A stretch of DNA of 64,000 nucleotides from Xenoacremonium recifei. Taxonomy: Eukaryota; Ascomycota; Sordariomycetes; Hypocreales; Nectriaceae. The stretch spans positions 1,054,001-1,118,000 of the forward strand of contig WOFQ01000005.1 in assembly GCA_012184525.1 (NCBI GenBank). The letters run 5' to 3'. Of the stretch, positions 43,801 to 55,318 are shown in pieces (within the stretch, counting starts at the first letter, position 1; the number at the start of each line of letters is the position of its first letter). The notes beneath the pieces were generated by a model that searched no databases, was not told the DNA's origin, and saw nothing but the letters and a program-made list of their open reading frames with translations. The translations under genes were made by a program, and so were the position numbers.

Positions 43801-46480
43801 AAAACCCCTTTGGACTAAGTGAGCTCGCCAACGAGTGAAATCCTGGTCGTTGTCACAGGCAGTAGCTTGAAAATCTCAGTCATAATGGCCTGCAAACTGG
43901 GCCAAGGCCATCAATTATCGGAGATTGTGCTGATCTCCAGTAAGCCAGGTCTCGGCCATGCTCAAGTCTGAGTGACGAACTGATCGGTAGCGCGCTATGG
44001 GAGCGAGTTGCTGGTGCTGATGACAACTTTTGTCAACAATTGCGCAGAACTGGGCGTCGATCGCCTCCAAGGAGATCTCATCCCCCGTCGAGAAGCGGCC
44101 TAAAAGAATCGCATTCTTCCCCCTTGGCTTGGTCAACAGTGGGTGCAATTGAACTCGGACGATGACAAGGGAAGAATGTCTTGCACCCTGTCACCTACCA
44201 ACCTGGAGCCAGGGGCCATGATCTCGCCAGGTACCTGAATCTGACTGACCAGATTACTTATCCAATAGCCCCCCAGATTTGTGCCAACGTCTATGGCAAG
44301 GATCAGGTCAAACATATTACTTCAAACATAGCCCCTGCAACCAAAACGTCTGCAGTAAGACCTCTGATTATTCTCAATCTCAGTAGGCGATTCCTTCCTG
44401 CTCTTGAACTGTTGCTTTAGGTTACCACCCAAGCTTTTCAACTCTGTTGTCATGTTGCGGAGACAGCCTAGTCATGATGGGGAGCCTTCGGACTGGAATC
44501 TTCAGTGACCCCCAACTGAAGCCGACGATATCAAATTTGTGTGGGTTACTACTGCAGCTGGGTCATGGTGGTTGACATTGACATCGAATTTGAGGTCCTC
44601 ATATCTCAGCCTCAATGGCGCCACGAGTATCGACACTGACGGGCCACCTGTAAACAGGAAGCAGAGGCCTGATTCTGCTCAACAAAAACACTGAAGTCAG
44701 TAGTAGAGTAAGGTCTGATAAGTATCCAGATCTTATAGCCCCAGTTCAAGGACCGCCATGCAGCATCCTCACAATGGAACGCTATACCCGAGTTTCGCGG
44801 CCCAATGTGATAATACTGCTAGTTTGCAATAGTCAGATGACAGAGAACTTTGCGCCTTACGCAGCGCGGTCGGCAGAGCCAGCGGCGCCGGGCAGGGCAA
44901 CAATGAGAGGATAGGTTCATTCAAAATAGGACGGACTTCATCGCACCTCCTGCTTGTACCGAGCGACGACCAGCGCGATTCGAGAGGAGAAGCAGACCCG
45001 GCCATAGGAAAAAATGACATTCTGTTGAGACCCAAGACGAATTGTGTTGTGTTTCATCCGCGAAGATCGATGACAAGAGAGTCTAGCTTTCGGCGTTCCA
45101 TCCCGTGGTTCGGACAGCACTCATGCAATACTCCGGATTTGTCGAAACCGAAAAGGAAGGTCAGTTTCCTGCCTATCATCAACGGCGTGCTTCCGTGATT
45201 GAGAACTTGCTGAATTTCGAGACCAACATAAGAATTTTGCCATTAGATAGAGAGAGGTGGAAGTAATTGCCAACTTCGCGGTCGCTTCGCCAATTACTTG
45301 TGGTGCGTAGATGTCTTCCGAGCCTACTGTGCAGTCCAGTCAGCCTCCATTCCCGTAGCCAGGAAGTACTGAGACTGAACTGGATCAGGCTCGCCGCGCA
45401 GAGTTCTACGGATCCGTTTGGCTTGACTTGGGGTATGAGGGGGTGGTCCGTACAGATATCCGCGGCCTTCCACAAGTGGGTTGACGGCTTGGTCGTCGCG
45501 GTGCGCCTTCTTGTCTGGACTGGCGACTTCATCGCTTCCGGGCCCCGCGAAGACAATGATCGGCGTCCGTTCGCCTGTCGAAGGACACGGAAGCATGGGA
45601 GAGTCGAAAGGAACGAGCATCTCCATTGCTCAGCTCTTTCGATTGTCAACCAACGTTTGGAATCTGCAAAAGAATCTGGCAGATTGTAGTCAGAGTTCGG
45701 AAAGCCCCAGCATGGTTGTCATACTATAGTGGCTTCGTCTGACAATACACCAGGTACTGAGCAGGCCGTCGCCGCCGTGATAGCTGCGCAATCAGCAGCT
45801 AAGTGATGGGGGATCCTTGAGAGGATTTGAGATGTCTCAGGAGCGCAAGTCGTGTGTGATCCGTAATGGTCCCATGCATAAGACAAGTTTTAGGCTAGGA
45901 AGCGTGCCGCAAAGATCTGAAGCAAGAAGTGTTAGTCGGTCTTCAAACAAACACTACGTGAATTGAGGTTCTCGACTTCATCCATCAGGGCTGATCTCCG
46001 AAGGTAAAGACAGCGATTATGGGTGGATCGGATGGCAAAGACATGATGCTTACCTCGTCTGGGTGTATGCGAGAGCTTGGAATAAACAGAAATCGGCATG
46101 GTCGTCCGTCGAAGTGCATTGAACATCTGAACATCATGGCCCCAAGCGGCAAGAAGGCATGGCCCTACTAGCCACAACGTACATTTTCCTGTGCAGGACC
46201 ATCTTCAGCCATGCAAAATCTGCCGGGCTGGTCCCAGCGAGACTGTCGGAGGCAAGAAGCGAAACACCCAGTGTGATAGAATGCCTATCGGGCTGCGTGC
46301 AATAGGAACTACAACCAACTACAAAGAGGCGACAGCCCACGGGTGTGTCCTAGACCAGCTGTTAGAAGACCATCAAGATATCCCGTCAAACAAGATTCAC
46401 CGTAGTGGAGACTTACTGGCGCTCGTAGCATTCGTTGAGCAGTGCGTAGAATTTCTAGTTGGAGCCAGTAGTAGGGTTAG
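37808..46480. other. 8.7-kb relic tract without an intact recognised gene
   Basis: No frame exceeds about 150 codons and no family is recognised, but the minus strand repeatedly shows short coding-like exons next to good splice signals. Examples: 39141-39360 (VAICGRSSRRTSIDPTIDS, EARRLASWISHHNHILDELI, then GTAAGT); about 38490-38600 (KYKDKDFVKLQTALSEILLD); 45327-45626 (EMLVPFDSPMLPCPSTGERT to GMEADWTAQ); 46180-46345 (DTPVGCRLFVVGCSSYCTQP to LKMVLHRK, then GTACGT). GC content is not depressed, so if this is decay it is not extreme RIP. Either one or more unknown multi-exon genes or nested remnants are possible; I cannot decide. Confidence 0.35.
40174..40190 (+). repeat. TA dinucleotide microsatellite
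   Basis: A perfect run of alternating T and A, eight units. Confidence 0.9.
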
Positions 46481-46489
46481 CTACTTCAT

Positions 46490-46800
46490 GCGTAAGAAAA
46501 GAAATCCACAGAACCGCTTGTATGCCCCCAATGGCCTCGATCGGACAACTCCGTGCTCGTCGGGCAGCGGCACTTGCTCGTGGAACACCACATGAGCAGT
46601 AATTGTGACTTTCTTCGCCTTTGGATTCCAAATGCGATATAAATGCTTGCCCTCATAGCCGCAAAGGATGCCCAACCATCCTCGTGTGGCCATCTTCTCG
46701 GATCTCGGCCTCTTTTCTGGTTCAATGAGAACGAATGCTTTGCACACAAGCTTTGCATCCAAGGGTTCGAAGATGTGCCACAGCCGAAGCCGGCAGAGTG
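46490..46800 (-). mobile_element. Ty1/Copia retrotransposon fragment (end of integrase region)
   Basis: The minus strand reads CKAFVLIEPEKRPRSEKMA then TRGWLGILCGYEGKHLYRIW, NPKAKKVTITAHVVFHEQVP. This is the conserved stretch between integrase and reverse transcriptase in Copia polyproteins: cysteine and Tyr/Phe-V-x-I-P/E-x-E-K-R, S-x-K-M, G-x-L-x-G-Y-E-G, then Y-R-I-W and V-x-F-x-E. No reverse transcriptase, RNase H or LTR was found next to it, so only a fragment survives. Confidence 0.65.
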
Positions 46801-46859
46801 AACAGCTCTTCGATGCGATCGTAATGCGATCGCGCAACAAGATCTGTGCCGTTGTTAGC

Positions 46860-48336
46860 TTACAGGTCAGATGAAAGGTCCCTCGGACCAGAGAGATCTC
46901 TGGCGATACCAGATCGATGTTTTCGCCTTGTTGTGGAGCAGAATTATACATATGGACCTGGCCAGGCTGGAGGACAGCAACCTACAATGTGCGAATCCTC
47001 GAGGATTTCAAGTACATTTCCTAGTCAACTTACCGTCAACACACCATCCGGGAATCGCGTGTTTGTCGATCAATCCATGGCGTCTTGTCGCGATGCGCGC
47101 CACCGCGAACACAACAACCGAACCAATGGAAGTCCTGCCCATACTCGAAGCAAGTTTGCGCCTTGGAGGGACGGTTACCGAGGAACCATAAGCTCATCGC
47201 CACCTTGGCAATGTCTCGTTGAAAGAGCTCGGAGGCTCTGATTCAACTACTGCCCGCCGCGCAGGAAGCATCGCGTACGCATGCAAGTGGCATTCCGTTC
47301 GAGGGCTTCAGAAACCATCAGCTAATAGAGGTAGGTCAGCATGTGAGCATGGATGAAGACAAGATAGATCAAGGCATGGGCTTGGAACTTACCACATCAG
47401 AGCTGTATTTGTTCGCTCCAGCGAACCCCCAGTGCGATCGGAAAGCAGCGCAAAGCCGAGTCGTCGGTTATTGCAGCCAAAATCTGCCCGGCCCCCCAGA
47501 GAGGAACAGTTGTGAGGTAAGAGATCGGCCACTCCATAGATGAGACGACAAAGAGTATATATATATAGAAGGAGGTAGAGTGCTGGTGCGGAGTGATGGC
47601 GAAGGACGAAGATCAGAACGAGGGCAAGGTGGGAGAAGGGCCAGTCTTTATACCTGACTTCTTCTCACTTTCTTCTGACAAGTCCACGTGACGCGTAGGG
47701 CATCACGATCGCGTCGCTCTCGTATTGATGTTTGCTCCTCATCCCTCGGCAGGCTCCCGTCGGGAACGGACATTAGCTTCATGACGTGTCCTGGCTTCTT
47801 CGCGAGCCTGATTCACACCGCCATTCTGAGGAAAGGATGTGGAAATTGGGTTTCTGGGAGTTCGTGGGTTGAAATGAGAGATTTCAAGAAGTTTTCGAAG
47901 GAGGATGGGTGGATAGAGGAAAGGAGGAAAAAGGTGAGCGCATCTTCCACAGCCAGAGTTCGCACACGTTAAGGAGTCAATGAAATACGCTTATACGCAG
48001 CCTACTTACGCTATTACGTCTATTCTTGACGCCCAAAAGAAAATCTCAGAATCTTGTTTCGCCTCCCGGCATCGGACTGTGAGGGGTCGGAGCAGCGTGT
48101 CCTTGTTTGCTTGACCACCCATGCGCGGATCGTGACGGCATCGGCATCGACACGTCAGGCACTGCCACACTGCCACGTCCATCTCCCCTTTCTCTGTGAA
48201 ACTTTGGGCATCAGCAAATGTCTCCGAGCGCAGTTTGAAGTCCTGTGACACTGTCGCTTCCCGCTCCCTCGTCCGGTTCTTCCCGCACCAACCCAACCTC
48301 CTGTATGAGGTCTCCTGGCCCTTCGAAGGTGTCTAA
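46860..48336. other. gene-poor spacer
   Basis: About 1.5 kb with only short open frames on both strands. A TATATATATA run lies at about 47555. Around 47640-47940 the plus strand has a serine/arginine-rich frame without family character. No gene can be supported. Confidence 0.3.
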
Positions 48337-51300
48337 TCAGCTGTCATTCATTTCAATGTCCGCTGAAGTGGGAACATTCTCGGTAGCTTGGCCGCTCGGA
48401 ATGGGGTGGGATCTTTCTGGCATTTGTACGGTGTCTCTGGCTCGGTGGTTGTCCAGCATCTCAACATCCTCTAAGCCTTGTGCACTGCCCCGTGATTGAC
48501 CACTTTCCCGCATCTCGATATCTTCTGGGTCTAGGGGACGCTCTGGCGCTTCTGCATCTCGCATTTCATGATCATCCCCTGGCGGTGTATCAAAGTCCAA
48601 TGTGTGCGAGCTCACACCCGGGTGTGAGCAAACATCGTCGCCCCTGTCCTCGGTCGCCTGAGTTCTAGATTCGGTCTCATCCTCTGGTACTTGTGGCTCC
48701 TCAGAGTCAAGGGTGTGCGAACTCGCACCGGACCACGAGTAAATATCCTCATCGCTGTCCTCAATCCCCTTGATCTTGGTCTCAATCTCGCCGTCTTTAC
48801 TGTCGGCGGGCTGCCCTTTTTCGCTGAGGTGGGAGATATTCTCCTGTCGCTGAGACCCTGCGCCTACCTCAGTAGATGTCGAATTGGCCTTTCCGGTACA
48901 AGCAGCTAAATTTCCTCGGTCCTGTGATATTATTTCTTCGCCAGCGCTCCTTTCCTAGCCGGCCGGCCGCGGGTTCTGCAAACATATCTCCGCCAATGCC
49001 GGGTTCTGCAAACACATCTCCGCCGCAAAGGCCTCTGGGTCTGGCATGGTGCGACGTAGAGCAGCATCCGATCCTTGGTCTCCAAAGATTGATGTGTGTT
49101 TTGCTGGCTCTCCGGGTTCGTCGCAAGGATGGTTCTCTCCAAAGATAGAATTTGGATGCAACTGACCCTCGGAGCATAGCTGAACCCTATCGAAGAATAT
49201 CCTCATGCTTTGGGAATCTAGCTCCTTGCCACAAGCCTTTCGTTCCCAGGCTCGCGCCCAAGTCCATGGCATTTCATGAGCCCGCTTCCATTCCATTTGG
49301 AAAACGGGTGCGCTATCTGGCCATGCTAACCGTTCGTTGAAATCGAGCTCGGAGGGCGTAGCATCAGGGGTTCGCACCAGACGCATTGGGAAATCGCGCG
49401 TGAAGCGGCGTTGCGTGGGGTAAGGATAATCCCACCCAAGTGCATGCATCGATGCCCGAAAATAGAAAGGATGTAGGTGAGCGAGCTGTACTTTTGGTGG
49501 CAACGAAAAAAAACTGTTGGCGTCAAGTCAAATCAATCTAGTACTGTGAAGAGTGAGAAGCGAAGCTCACCTGCTATGAGCTTTTACCCAATCTCTCCAA
49601 AGTCGGAGACCCAAAAGACGCCGTTCTTCGTACTTCTTGTCAACTCGGTCTCTGGGAGCAAGTTGGCAAAGCGGAGGCGCATATTTATCGAGCAGGGGAT
49701 AAGGAGACGGTTGATTGAGCATTCCCTGCTCCAACCGCCGCGTTGATGAGAGGCCAAGTGAAATTGGCATTACCCTGCGGGTACGAGCCAAGAGTATCGC
49801 GCGGGGATTGATGGGATTTAGAAGCCGAGACGTCGCTACCATCAGGGACAGTGCATTTACATCCCAATAGTTAGCGGCCTATATATAACAGAATGTTAGT
49901 GGATTGACTGACAATGAAAGTGGACGTGGCATACCTCGATGCGATCAAAGGAGCAGTCCATAGTACGATCTTCAAAATACGGTCCGATCTGCTTGTCTTC
50001 CAATGACACGACCGAAACTTTAAGGGACAGCCCATCACCTTCGGTCAGGCGAGAATGAACTCGAAGGAATAGGTCACGGACATAGTAGAAGAGCTTCCTG
50101 TACACATCGTTATGAGCGCCTGCTCCCTTGTGTTTCAACACGTCGATTGGCCAATCAAGCAAAGCCTCTCGTCCGAAACCAAAATTATCGATATCAGAGT
50201 CTTGAGGGTCATCCGCAGCTAATATCCTTGGCGAAACAGTTAGTAGACCCAGCCACCAATGTCCTGCGCGAAGAGTCTGCTTACGGATTGAGGCCATTGA
50301 TATCTGGTCGTGGGTGAAAGAACGGAAGCAGAACCCGGTCCTGATAGCGTCGCTCGACGCAAGCAGCCATGTATGCCGGTGCTGAAGGTACTAAAAATCT
50401 CGAAGCGGTCCACGCGTACTTTTTCGCGATATCAGGAGTGATTGGCCTCAATTGTGTATAACGCTCGACTCCCGCCCAAGCAATGGCTGGAAGATGGAAT
50501 TCCAGATCAACTTTGGTCCCGCCCCTGGAGACTTTAATGGGTTTCTGAAGTTGTGAACCTTTGCCATGCCGAGAAGCCTCCGAGAGGTAGGATAAGCGTC
50601 CACGAGAAATCGCATCGTGGATTACGTCGCCTATGTGGACAAGCAGGTCATCGGAAAGTGCTATTGAATACAGCATGTGAACAAACGCTTCCGCGTTGAG
50701 CCGGGGTTCATATTCAGTGTCGGTAAGCAGAAGGAGACCAATGACGGTCTGTATTGCGGCCGAGTCGCGCAGCTCGTTGAGAACAAACTCGAGTTTGATT
50801 CTGGGATCACAGGAGGCGGGATGTTTGTCGATGGAATAGAGGAGATTCCGAAGTCCCAATTCTACCCACGTCAGCGCTCGTCTAGAGACGGAACGTACTC
50901 AAGACTTACGGCCCAGAGAAAGAACCCGCAAGCGACCACAGTGCTCCTTTCCCTCCGCGCGCTTTATGTCCAAAACGTCCATTGCAGGGAAAAAAGACTG
51001 TATCTACCTTTCCTTCTCCCATTTTCTCCTGGTATCCTCGGGCCATTTGACATATACGTAGTTTTGCGTATCATCCTTGGCCTGGAACCATTCAATCGGA
51101 AACCTCTGCTGTCCCACCCTTGGACAGAGAAGTTCCTTCTGGTGGAATTCGTGAAAACTGTACGCAGGACATTCATCGCGATGCCTCGACCAATCGGCGG
51201 CCCTGCAGGCGTTGCTACAATACTTGCTTCTGTCAGCATGGTGACGATACAGCCAGCGGGAATGCGTACCGTCCGAAGCCCACACCACTCACAAGCCAGC

Positions 51301-51479
51301 AAGGGTGAGTTGCTGCAGGTGGGCACAATTATCTCATGGCCTCCTCTGTATCCGCGGATGCCCTTGCCAATACAGGACGGTTCTGTAATTGGGACCAACC
51401 GGCTTCTGGAACCAGTCGCGTAGTACTTTTCGAAATGCAAATCTCCGCCGGAAGACGCTGGTGTCGGTGGGAATTCCAT
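48337..51479 (-). pseudogene. MYND zinc finger - DUF4470 protein gene, interrupted
   Basis: The start is MEFPPTPASSGG at 51479. The first zinc ligands ACEWCGLRT and PAGC are followed by a one-base frame slip near 51250. YCSNACRAADWSRHRDEC (the rest of the MYND finger) continues in the shifted frame to EKER, then TAG (51004-51006), then IQSFFPAMDVLDIKRAEG, the head of DUF4470. Intron 50909-50862 joins to LGLRNLLYSIDKHPASCDP; further introns near 50290-50230, 49900 and 49560-49505 separate DUF4470 parts (NDVYRKLFYYVRDLFLRVHS) and a WRDWVKAHSR to FPPKVQLAHLHPFYF join. A second TAG at 48955-48957 interrupts a frame that then runs on, acidic and serine-rich, to TSADIEMNDS at 48337. Both TAGs sit where CAG would keep the frame. 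Residual function of the central DUF4470 part from ATG at 50969 cannot be excluded. Role of the family is unknown. Confidence 0.6.
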
Positions 51480-51781
51480 TCGACCGTGGAAAGACAGAAG
51501 ATGAACGAGAATAATAGAATATTGAGTTAGTCTTGAATGAATGATGCTGCAAATCTATTGGGACTCCGAGTTGCGATGCGTATGATAGTATTAACGGTCG
51601 TAGGTTAGACAGACGAGACCATCAGCATTAGACGTCAATGGTCCTGGCTCTTGCCCAACTTGTCACGATCGAGGTAGCAGTTTCCTCGATAATATACAAA
51701 ACCTTTTCTCCCCGTTTTATGCAAGACCCCAAGCCCCCAGTCCAAACCTTCTTCCTGTATCTGTATCCCCTTCTATTTCTA

Positions 51782-53392
51782 TTATGTTACGCATTTCAGG
51801 GTTGCGAACCCATCACTCCATCGAAGCCCTCCCATGATGGCAATCATCATGGCCAGGGACACGATCATGCTCGCCGATCCATAGATCCAGGCACTGCGCC
51901 TTCGTAGACTGCTGAGTTCAGCCACCCACGTCGAAATGGTCGTCAGACAGCCGCAGAATCCGTCCTCAACGCCCTGCAGCACTTGACACCCAACCATTCC
52001 CCCGATGGGAACATGGGCAATGTCCCACGCCATGCCGAGCACCATCGTGCCGAATACATTGGCTGTGAAAGTTCCCATCGGAAATGACGCGACCTTGCCG
52101 TTGAGGTACAGCGAGAGGTAGAAGCGCAGCAGACACCCAAGCGGCGCGAAAACCAGCGCAAACGTCGCTTCTCCCCGCCATTTCTCGTGTGGCGGCCAGA
52201 TGGACATGAAGACGGCACCGAGCCAGCAGCCCCAGCCGAAGACAACGGCTAGAGGGTCAATAATCCGCCGTGTGATTGGGAATGGGATCGAAGGCGTGAA
52301 TCGCTCAAGAGCAAGGGCCAGATGAGCCCCGATGAAAAGTCCCGACAGGGCCAGCGAGACCGTTGTGATGACGACTGCCAGCATGGCCATGAAGGAGTAC
52401 CCGCCGTTACGCCCGGCGGGTGTATCAGCCACGTCGGGAGTCGCCATTTCGTTCGACAGCGCCAAGAAGACGTCCTTGACAAAGCTCGAAAAAGTGGTGA
52501 AGCTCCCGCAGAAGCCCGTGGCCAGACCAATGTACAGAGGAATGGTCTTCTTGGTCGCCAAATGAGCCTTCTTAGCCGCTGTCAGATCAATCGCAGGCTG
52601 ATCAGATCCTGACCCCCCCTCCTCGTCGCTCCTCTTCTGCCGCGCCCGCTGGATCTCCTGCTCGTACTTGGGCGTGCCCCATTCTTGGCGGAAGAGCATG
52701 CGGTCTTCGGCGAGGAAACCCATTACTACACAGCCCGTGAAGTTTGCCCATACGGTGTTGAATATGACTGGCGTCCCGGGATAGGTGGTCAGTGCCGTCA
52801 TTCCCAGACGCGCCAGTGTCCCGAGCAGAGCAAACAACACGAGATAAGACAGCGTGTAAATTTGTGTAGCCAGCCGCGAGACCCGCACACTCGTAGTATC
52901 CTGATCCTCTTCTTCCTCCTCCTTTTCCTCTTCTTCTTCTTGGTGTGGTCGTAACGACGGGCGCCTGTCTTGCACCAGGCTGGATCTCCGTCTCCGTTGG
53001 TCGCCCTGATACTCCTGCTCCTGACTCCGGCGGTGCTCGAGACTCTCGTGCCGATAGAGCGTTCCGTCCCGAATGTTCTCTACAGGGGCTGGAGCAGCCA
53101 ACTCATCGAGATTGGCCCAATCGTCTGGCACCGCATAAGTCGTGCCCTCGCCTACAGGCCTCTCGCGATCCCGGAGGTAGCTGTGTCGCGATGTTGTTGA
53201 AGGACGTCGACTCCGTCGCGAGGAGATTCGTCTGAAGAGCCCGGGATCTGAGCCGGGGACATCGGTTGGGAGGGTATTGGCAGCGTCGTCGAGGTTGTCG
53301 TAGGCTTCTGGCGCGTTGTATCTCACAACCGACGGCGATCGCTCCCTGGGCTGGCCAGAGCTGCTGGCGCGCCGCTCCTCGGGAGAAGACAT
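51782..53392 (-). CDS. fluoride exporter, CrcB/FEX type
   Basis: Single exon, 536 aa, ATG at 53392. The cytoplasmic N-terminus (about 1-180) is Arg/Ser-rich with an acidic run. Two CrcB repeats follow in one chain, as expected for eukaryotic FEX proteins: the first with GTLARLGMTALTTYPGTP, FNTVWANFTGCVVMGFL and GFCGSFTTFSSF; the second with FAPLGCLLRFYLSLYLNG, FTANVFGTMVLGMAWDI and GFCGCLTTISTW. Asn of the NxxG motif and the Phe/Ser/Thr of the pore are visible in both halves. The protein exports fluoride passively across the plasma membrane and protects the cell from acid-accumulated fluoride. The linker between halves (about 265-290) is charged. Divergent from the uracil phosphoribosyltransferase gene. 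Confidence 0.92.
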   Translation of the reverse strand: MSSPEERRASSSGQPRERSPSVVRYNAPEAYDNLDDAANTLPTDVPGSDPGLFRRISSRRSRRPSTTSRHSYLRDRERPVGEGTTYAVPDDWANLDELAAPAPVENIRDGTLYRHESLEHRRSQEQEYQGDQRRRRSSLVQDRRPSLRPHQEEEEEKEEEEEDQDTTSVRVSRLATQIYTLSYLVLFALLGTLARLGMTALTTYPGTPVIFNTVWANFTGCVVMGFLAEDRMLFRQEWGTPKYEQEIQRARQKRSDEEGGSGSDQPAIDLTAAKKAHLATKKTIPLYIGLATGFCGSFTTFSSFVKDVFLALSNEMATPDVADTPAGRNGGYSFMAMLAVVITTVSLALSGLFIGAHLALALERFTPSIPFPITRRIIDPLAVVFGWGCWLGAVFMSIWPPHEKWRGEATFALVFAPLGCLLRFYLSLYLNGKVASFPMGTFTANVFGTMVLGMAWDIAHVPIGGMVGCQVLQGVEDGFCGCLTTISTWVAELSSLRRRSAWIYGSASMIVSLAMMIAIMGGLRWSDGFATLKCVT

Positions 53393-54211
53393 GTCTGCCG
53401 TCTCAGGCAGGGAATTGGATAGTCCGGTCAGTATTCCGTTATCCTGTGGCTCTCAAGGGGCTGAGTCCCGGCCACAGCAGCGTTGGCGGCGCATAGTTGC
53501 AGGAGAGAGAAGATTTTGCTTTCCGAAGTGGAATTGTTAGACGAAGTTGTCCTGAGCACGCCGGAGGACCCTCTCTTCTTTCGGCCGGTTATGACGGCAT
53601 GGGCGCATGGGTGGCCGAGAGTCGCCGGGGTTCAGCCGTGGCTGGTGTTTATCGACGCTGCATGCCACAGATAGCCTATGGGATGCTGTGTGGCTGACAG
53701 GTTAAGAGTTTCTCTCTGCTTATCGGTCTGACAGATGCGCCCATGTCAACAACAATAATTCCACCTCACTAACATGCCTGCCCGAAAAGTACGGAGTATG
53801 GGTACCTGTCCACTATCTGCCCGCTGTCTCCAGCGGCTGCCCCGAGCTCCCCGCCCCCAGCTTATCTTATCGCCCGGCCGCTGCCCCTCCCCGAGCCGTC
53901 CGTCGGCGCTGCCAGGTGTTAGTCCTGCAGGTACCTCTACCGGTCACCGGAGCATCAAAGTACCTTCTCGCTGCGAGACGGTGAGGAAGGTACCTGCTCC
54001 CCGCCGCGACCGCCCGCGCCTGCCATGCCCGCCCGTCTCGTGGCCGCCCATCGCTCACCTCCTCTTCTCTCTTCTCCTCTCTCGCTCCCTTTCTCTCTTC
54101 TTCTTCTCCTCTCTCTCTCCTTGGCCCCGTCCCAGCATCCGTTTGTGATGCTTCCTACCTCCTCACCACTTGTACAGCAATTACACGCCCTATAATTCGC
54201 TGCCTCCAACA
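53393..54211. promoter_or_regulatory. divergent promoter with pyrimidine tract
   Basis: This 819-bp region lies between divergent fluoride exporter and UPRT genes. A CT-rich tract (54060-54122, almost only C and T) lies 90-150 bp upstream of the UPRT start, typical of well-expressed filamentous-fungal genes. A TACGGAGTA motif is at about 53789. No gene. Confidence 0.5.
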
Positions 54212-55072
54212 ATGGCGTCCCTGCCGTCCAACGTCCGCGTCTCACAGCATCCCTGTATCCTGGCCAAGCTCAGCCAGCTGCGCTCCAAGTCGGTGACCGC
54301 CCGCGACGTCAAGTCGCTGATTCACGAGATTTCTCTAATCGTGGCCTGCGAGGCATTGAGCTCGGCTATCACCGCTGTCAACGGTCCCCAGGTACTTAGC
54401 TTCGGCGTGGCCATTTAGAGCAGCTCCATTGGGTGTTGATAAGCTTAGAACCTAGCTAACAGCTGTGTGCTTGGCCATAGGATGAGACCCCTCTCGGCTT
54501 CGCGTTTACGACGACGACGGTGCAGCCCTCGACTATGTGTCTGGTGCCCATCTTGCGGTCTGGGCTTGGCATGGTAGAGGGTACGTGTCCCCTTTGATCT
54601 CTCTCTAGGTTCCTGTCTTTTCGTCCAAGGTCCATCACTAACATGCCAAACCGTAGCTGTTCAAACCATCCTCCCAAACCCAGTCCCCGTTCACCACCTG
54701 GGCATGTACCGCGAGCCCTCCACCCTTGACCCTGTCGAGTATTACAACAACCTCCCCCACCACATCCCCGACCAGAGCGACCCTTCCACTGCAGGCAACG
54801 CTAGCAGCCTCGCCATCATTGTCGACCCCGTTATTGCAACTGGTGGCACCTGCGCCGCCGCCATCCAGACTCTGCGTGAATGGGGAGCCAAGCATATCAT
54901 TGTCCTGTCCGTCGTGGGCGCCGAGGAGGGTGTCAGAAGAGCCGCTGAGGAATGGCCCGAGAGCACCGAAGTCTGGGTGGCCGGTGTCGACAAGGAGCTT
55001 ACCCAGACCGGGATGCTCAAGCCCGGCTTGGGCGATGTCGGAGATAGGCTGTTCCTGACTATCGGCAAGTAG
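54212..55072 (+). CDS. uracil phosphoribosyltransferase
   Basis: Three exons: 54212-54391, 54481-54580 and 54657-55072, giving 231 aa; an in-frame ATG at 54170 would add 14. Introns of 89 and 76 bp have donors GTACTT and GTACGT, with GCTAAC or ACTAAC branch sites. The enzyme makes UMP from uracil and PRPP in cytosolic pyrimidine salvage. NVRVSQHPCILAKLSQLRSK is the usual N-terminal opening; CLVPILRSGLGMVEA holds the flexible loop region; IIVDPVIATGGTCAAAIQ is the PRPP-binding loop; GLGDVGDRLFLT is the uracil-binding end (GDxGDR). Length fits Fur1-type enzymes; in the URC pathway a UPRT-like protein (Urc6) is also needed, so it may serve either role. Confidence 0.9.
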
Positions 55073-55318
55073 AACTGCGGCGTGCAATGCGTGGGGTGTC
55101 GGTCCATGGCCAGGAGTTTCATCCGGGATTGACCAGACCAAAGACCAGCAGATAGAGGAGACGGACCCCTCTTCCTTCGCGAACCTGAGGAGCCAGCACA
55201 AAGAGTCTTTACACCATGGTACAGTCTTTTACGATAGCATAATGATATCCGATACCCTGACCTGAATGCGATCTGTACAAATGTATACATGAATATTCCG
55301 TGCATAATGGTGATGGTG

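Noticed and set aside
37253..47600. One giant minus-strand gene ending in a Ulp1 domain
   Set aside because: Some exons join well by splice signals, but neighbouring ones could not be joined without stops, and Copia sequence lies inside the tract.
48955..51006. TAG codons considered as programmed readthrough or recoding
   Set aside because: The same gene also has a frame slip in its zinc finger, and unrelated relics in the window show the same type of stop, so decay is simpler.
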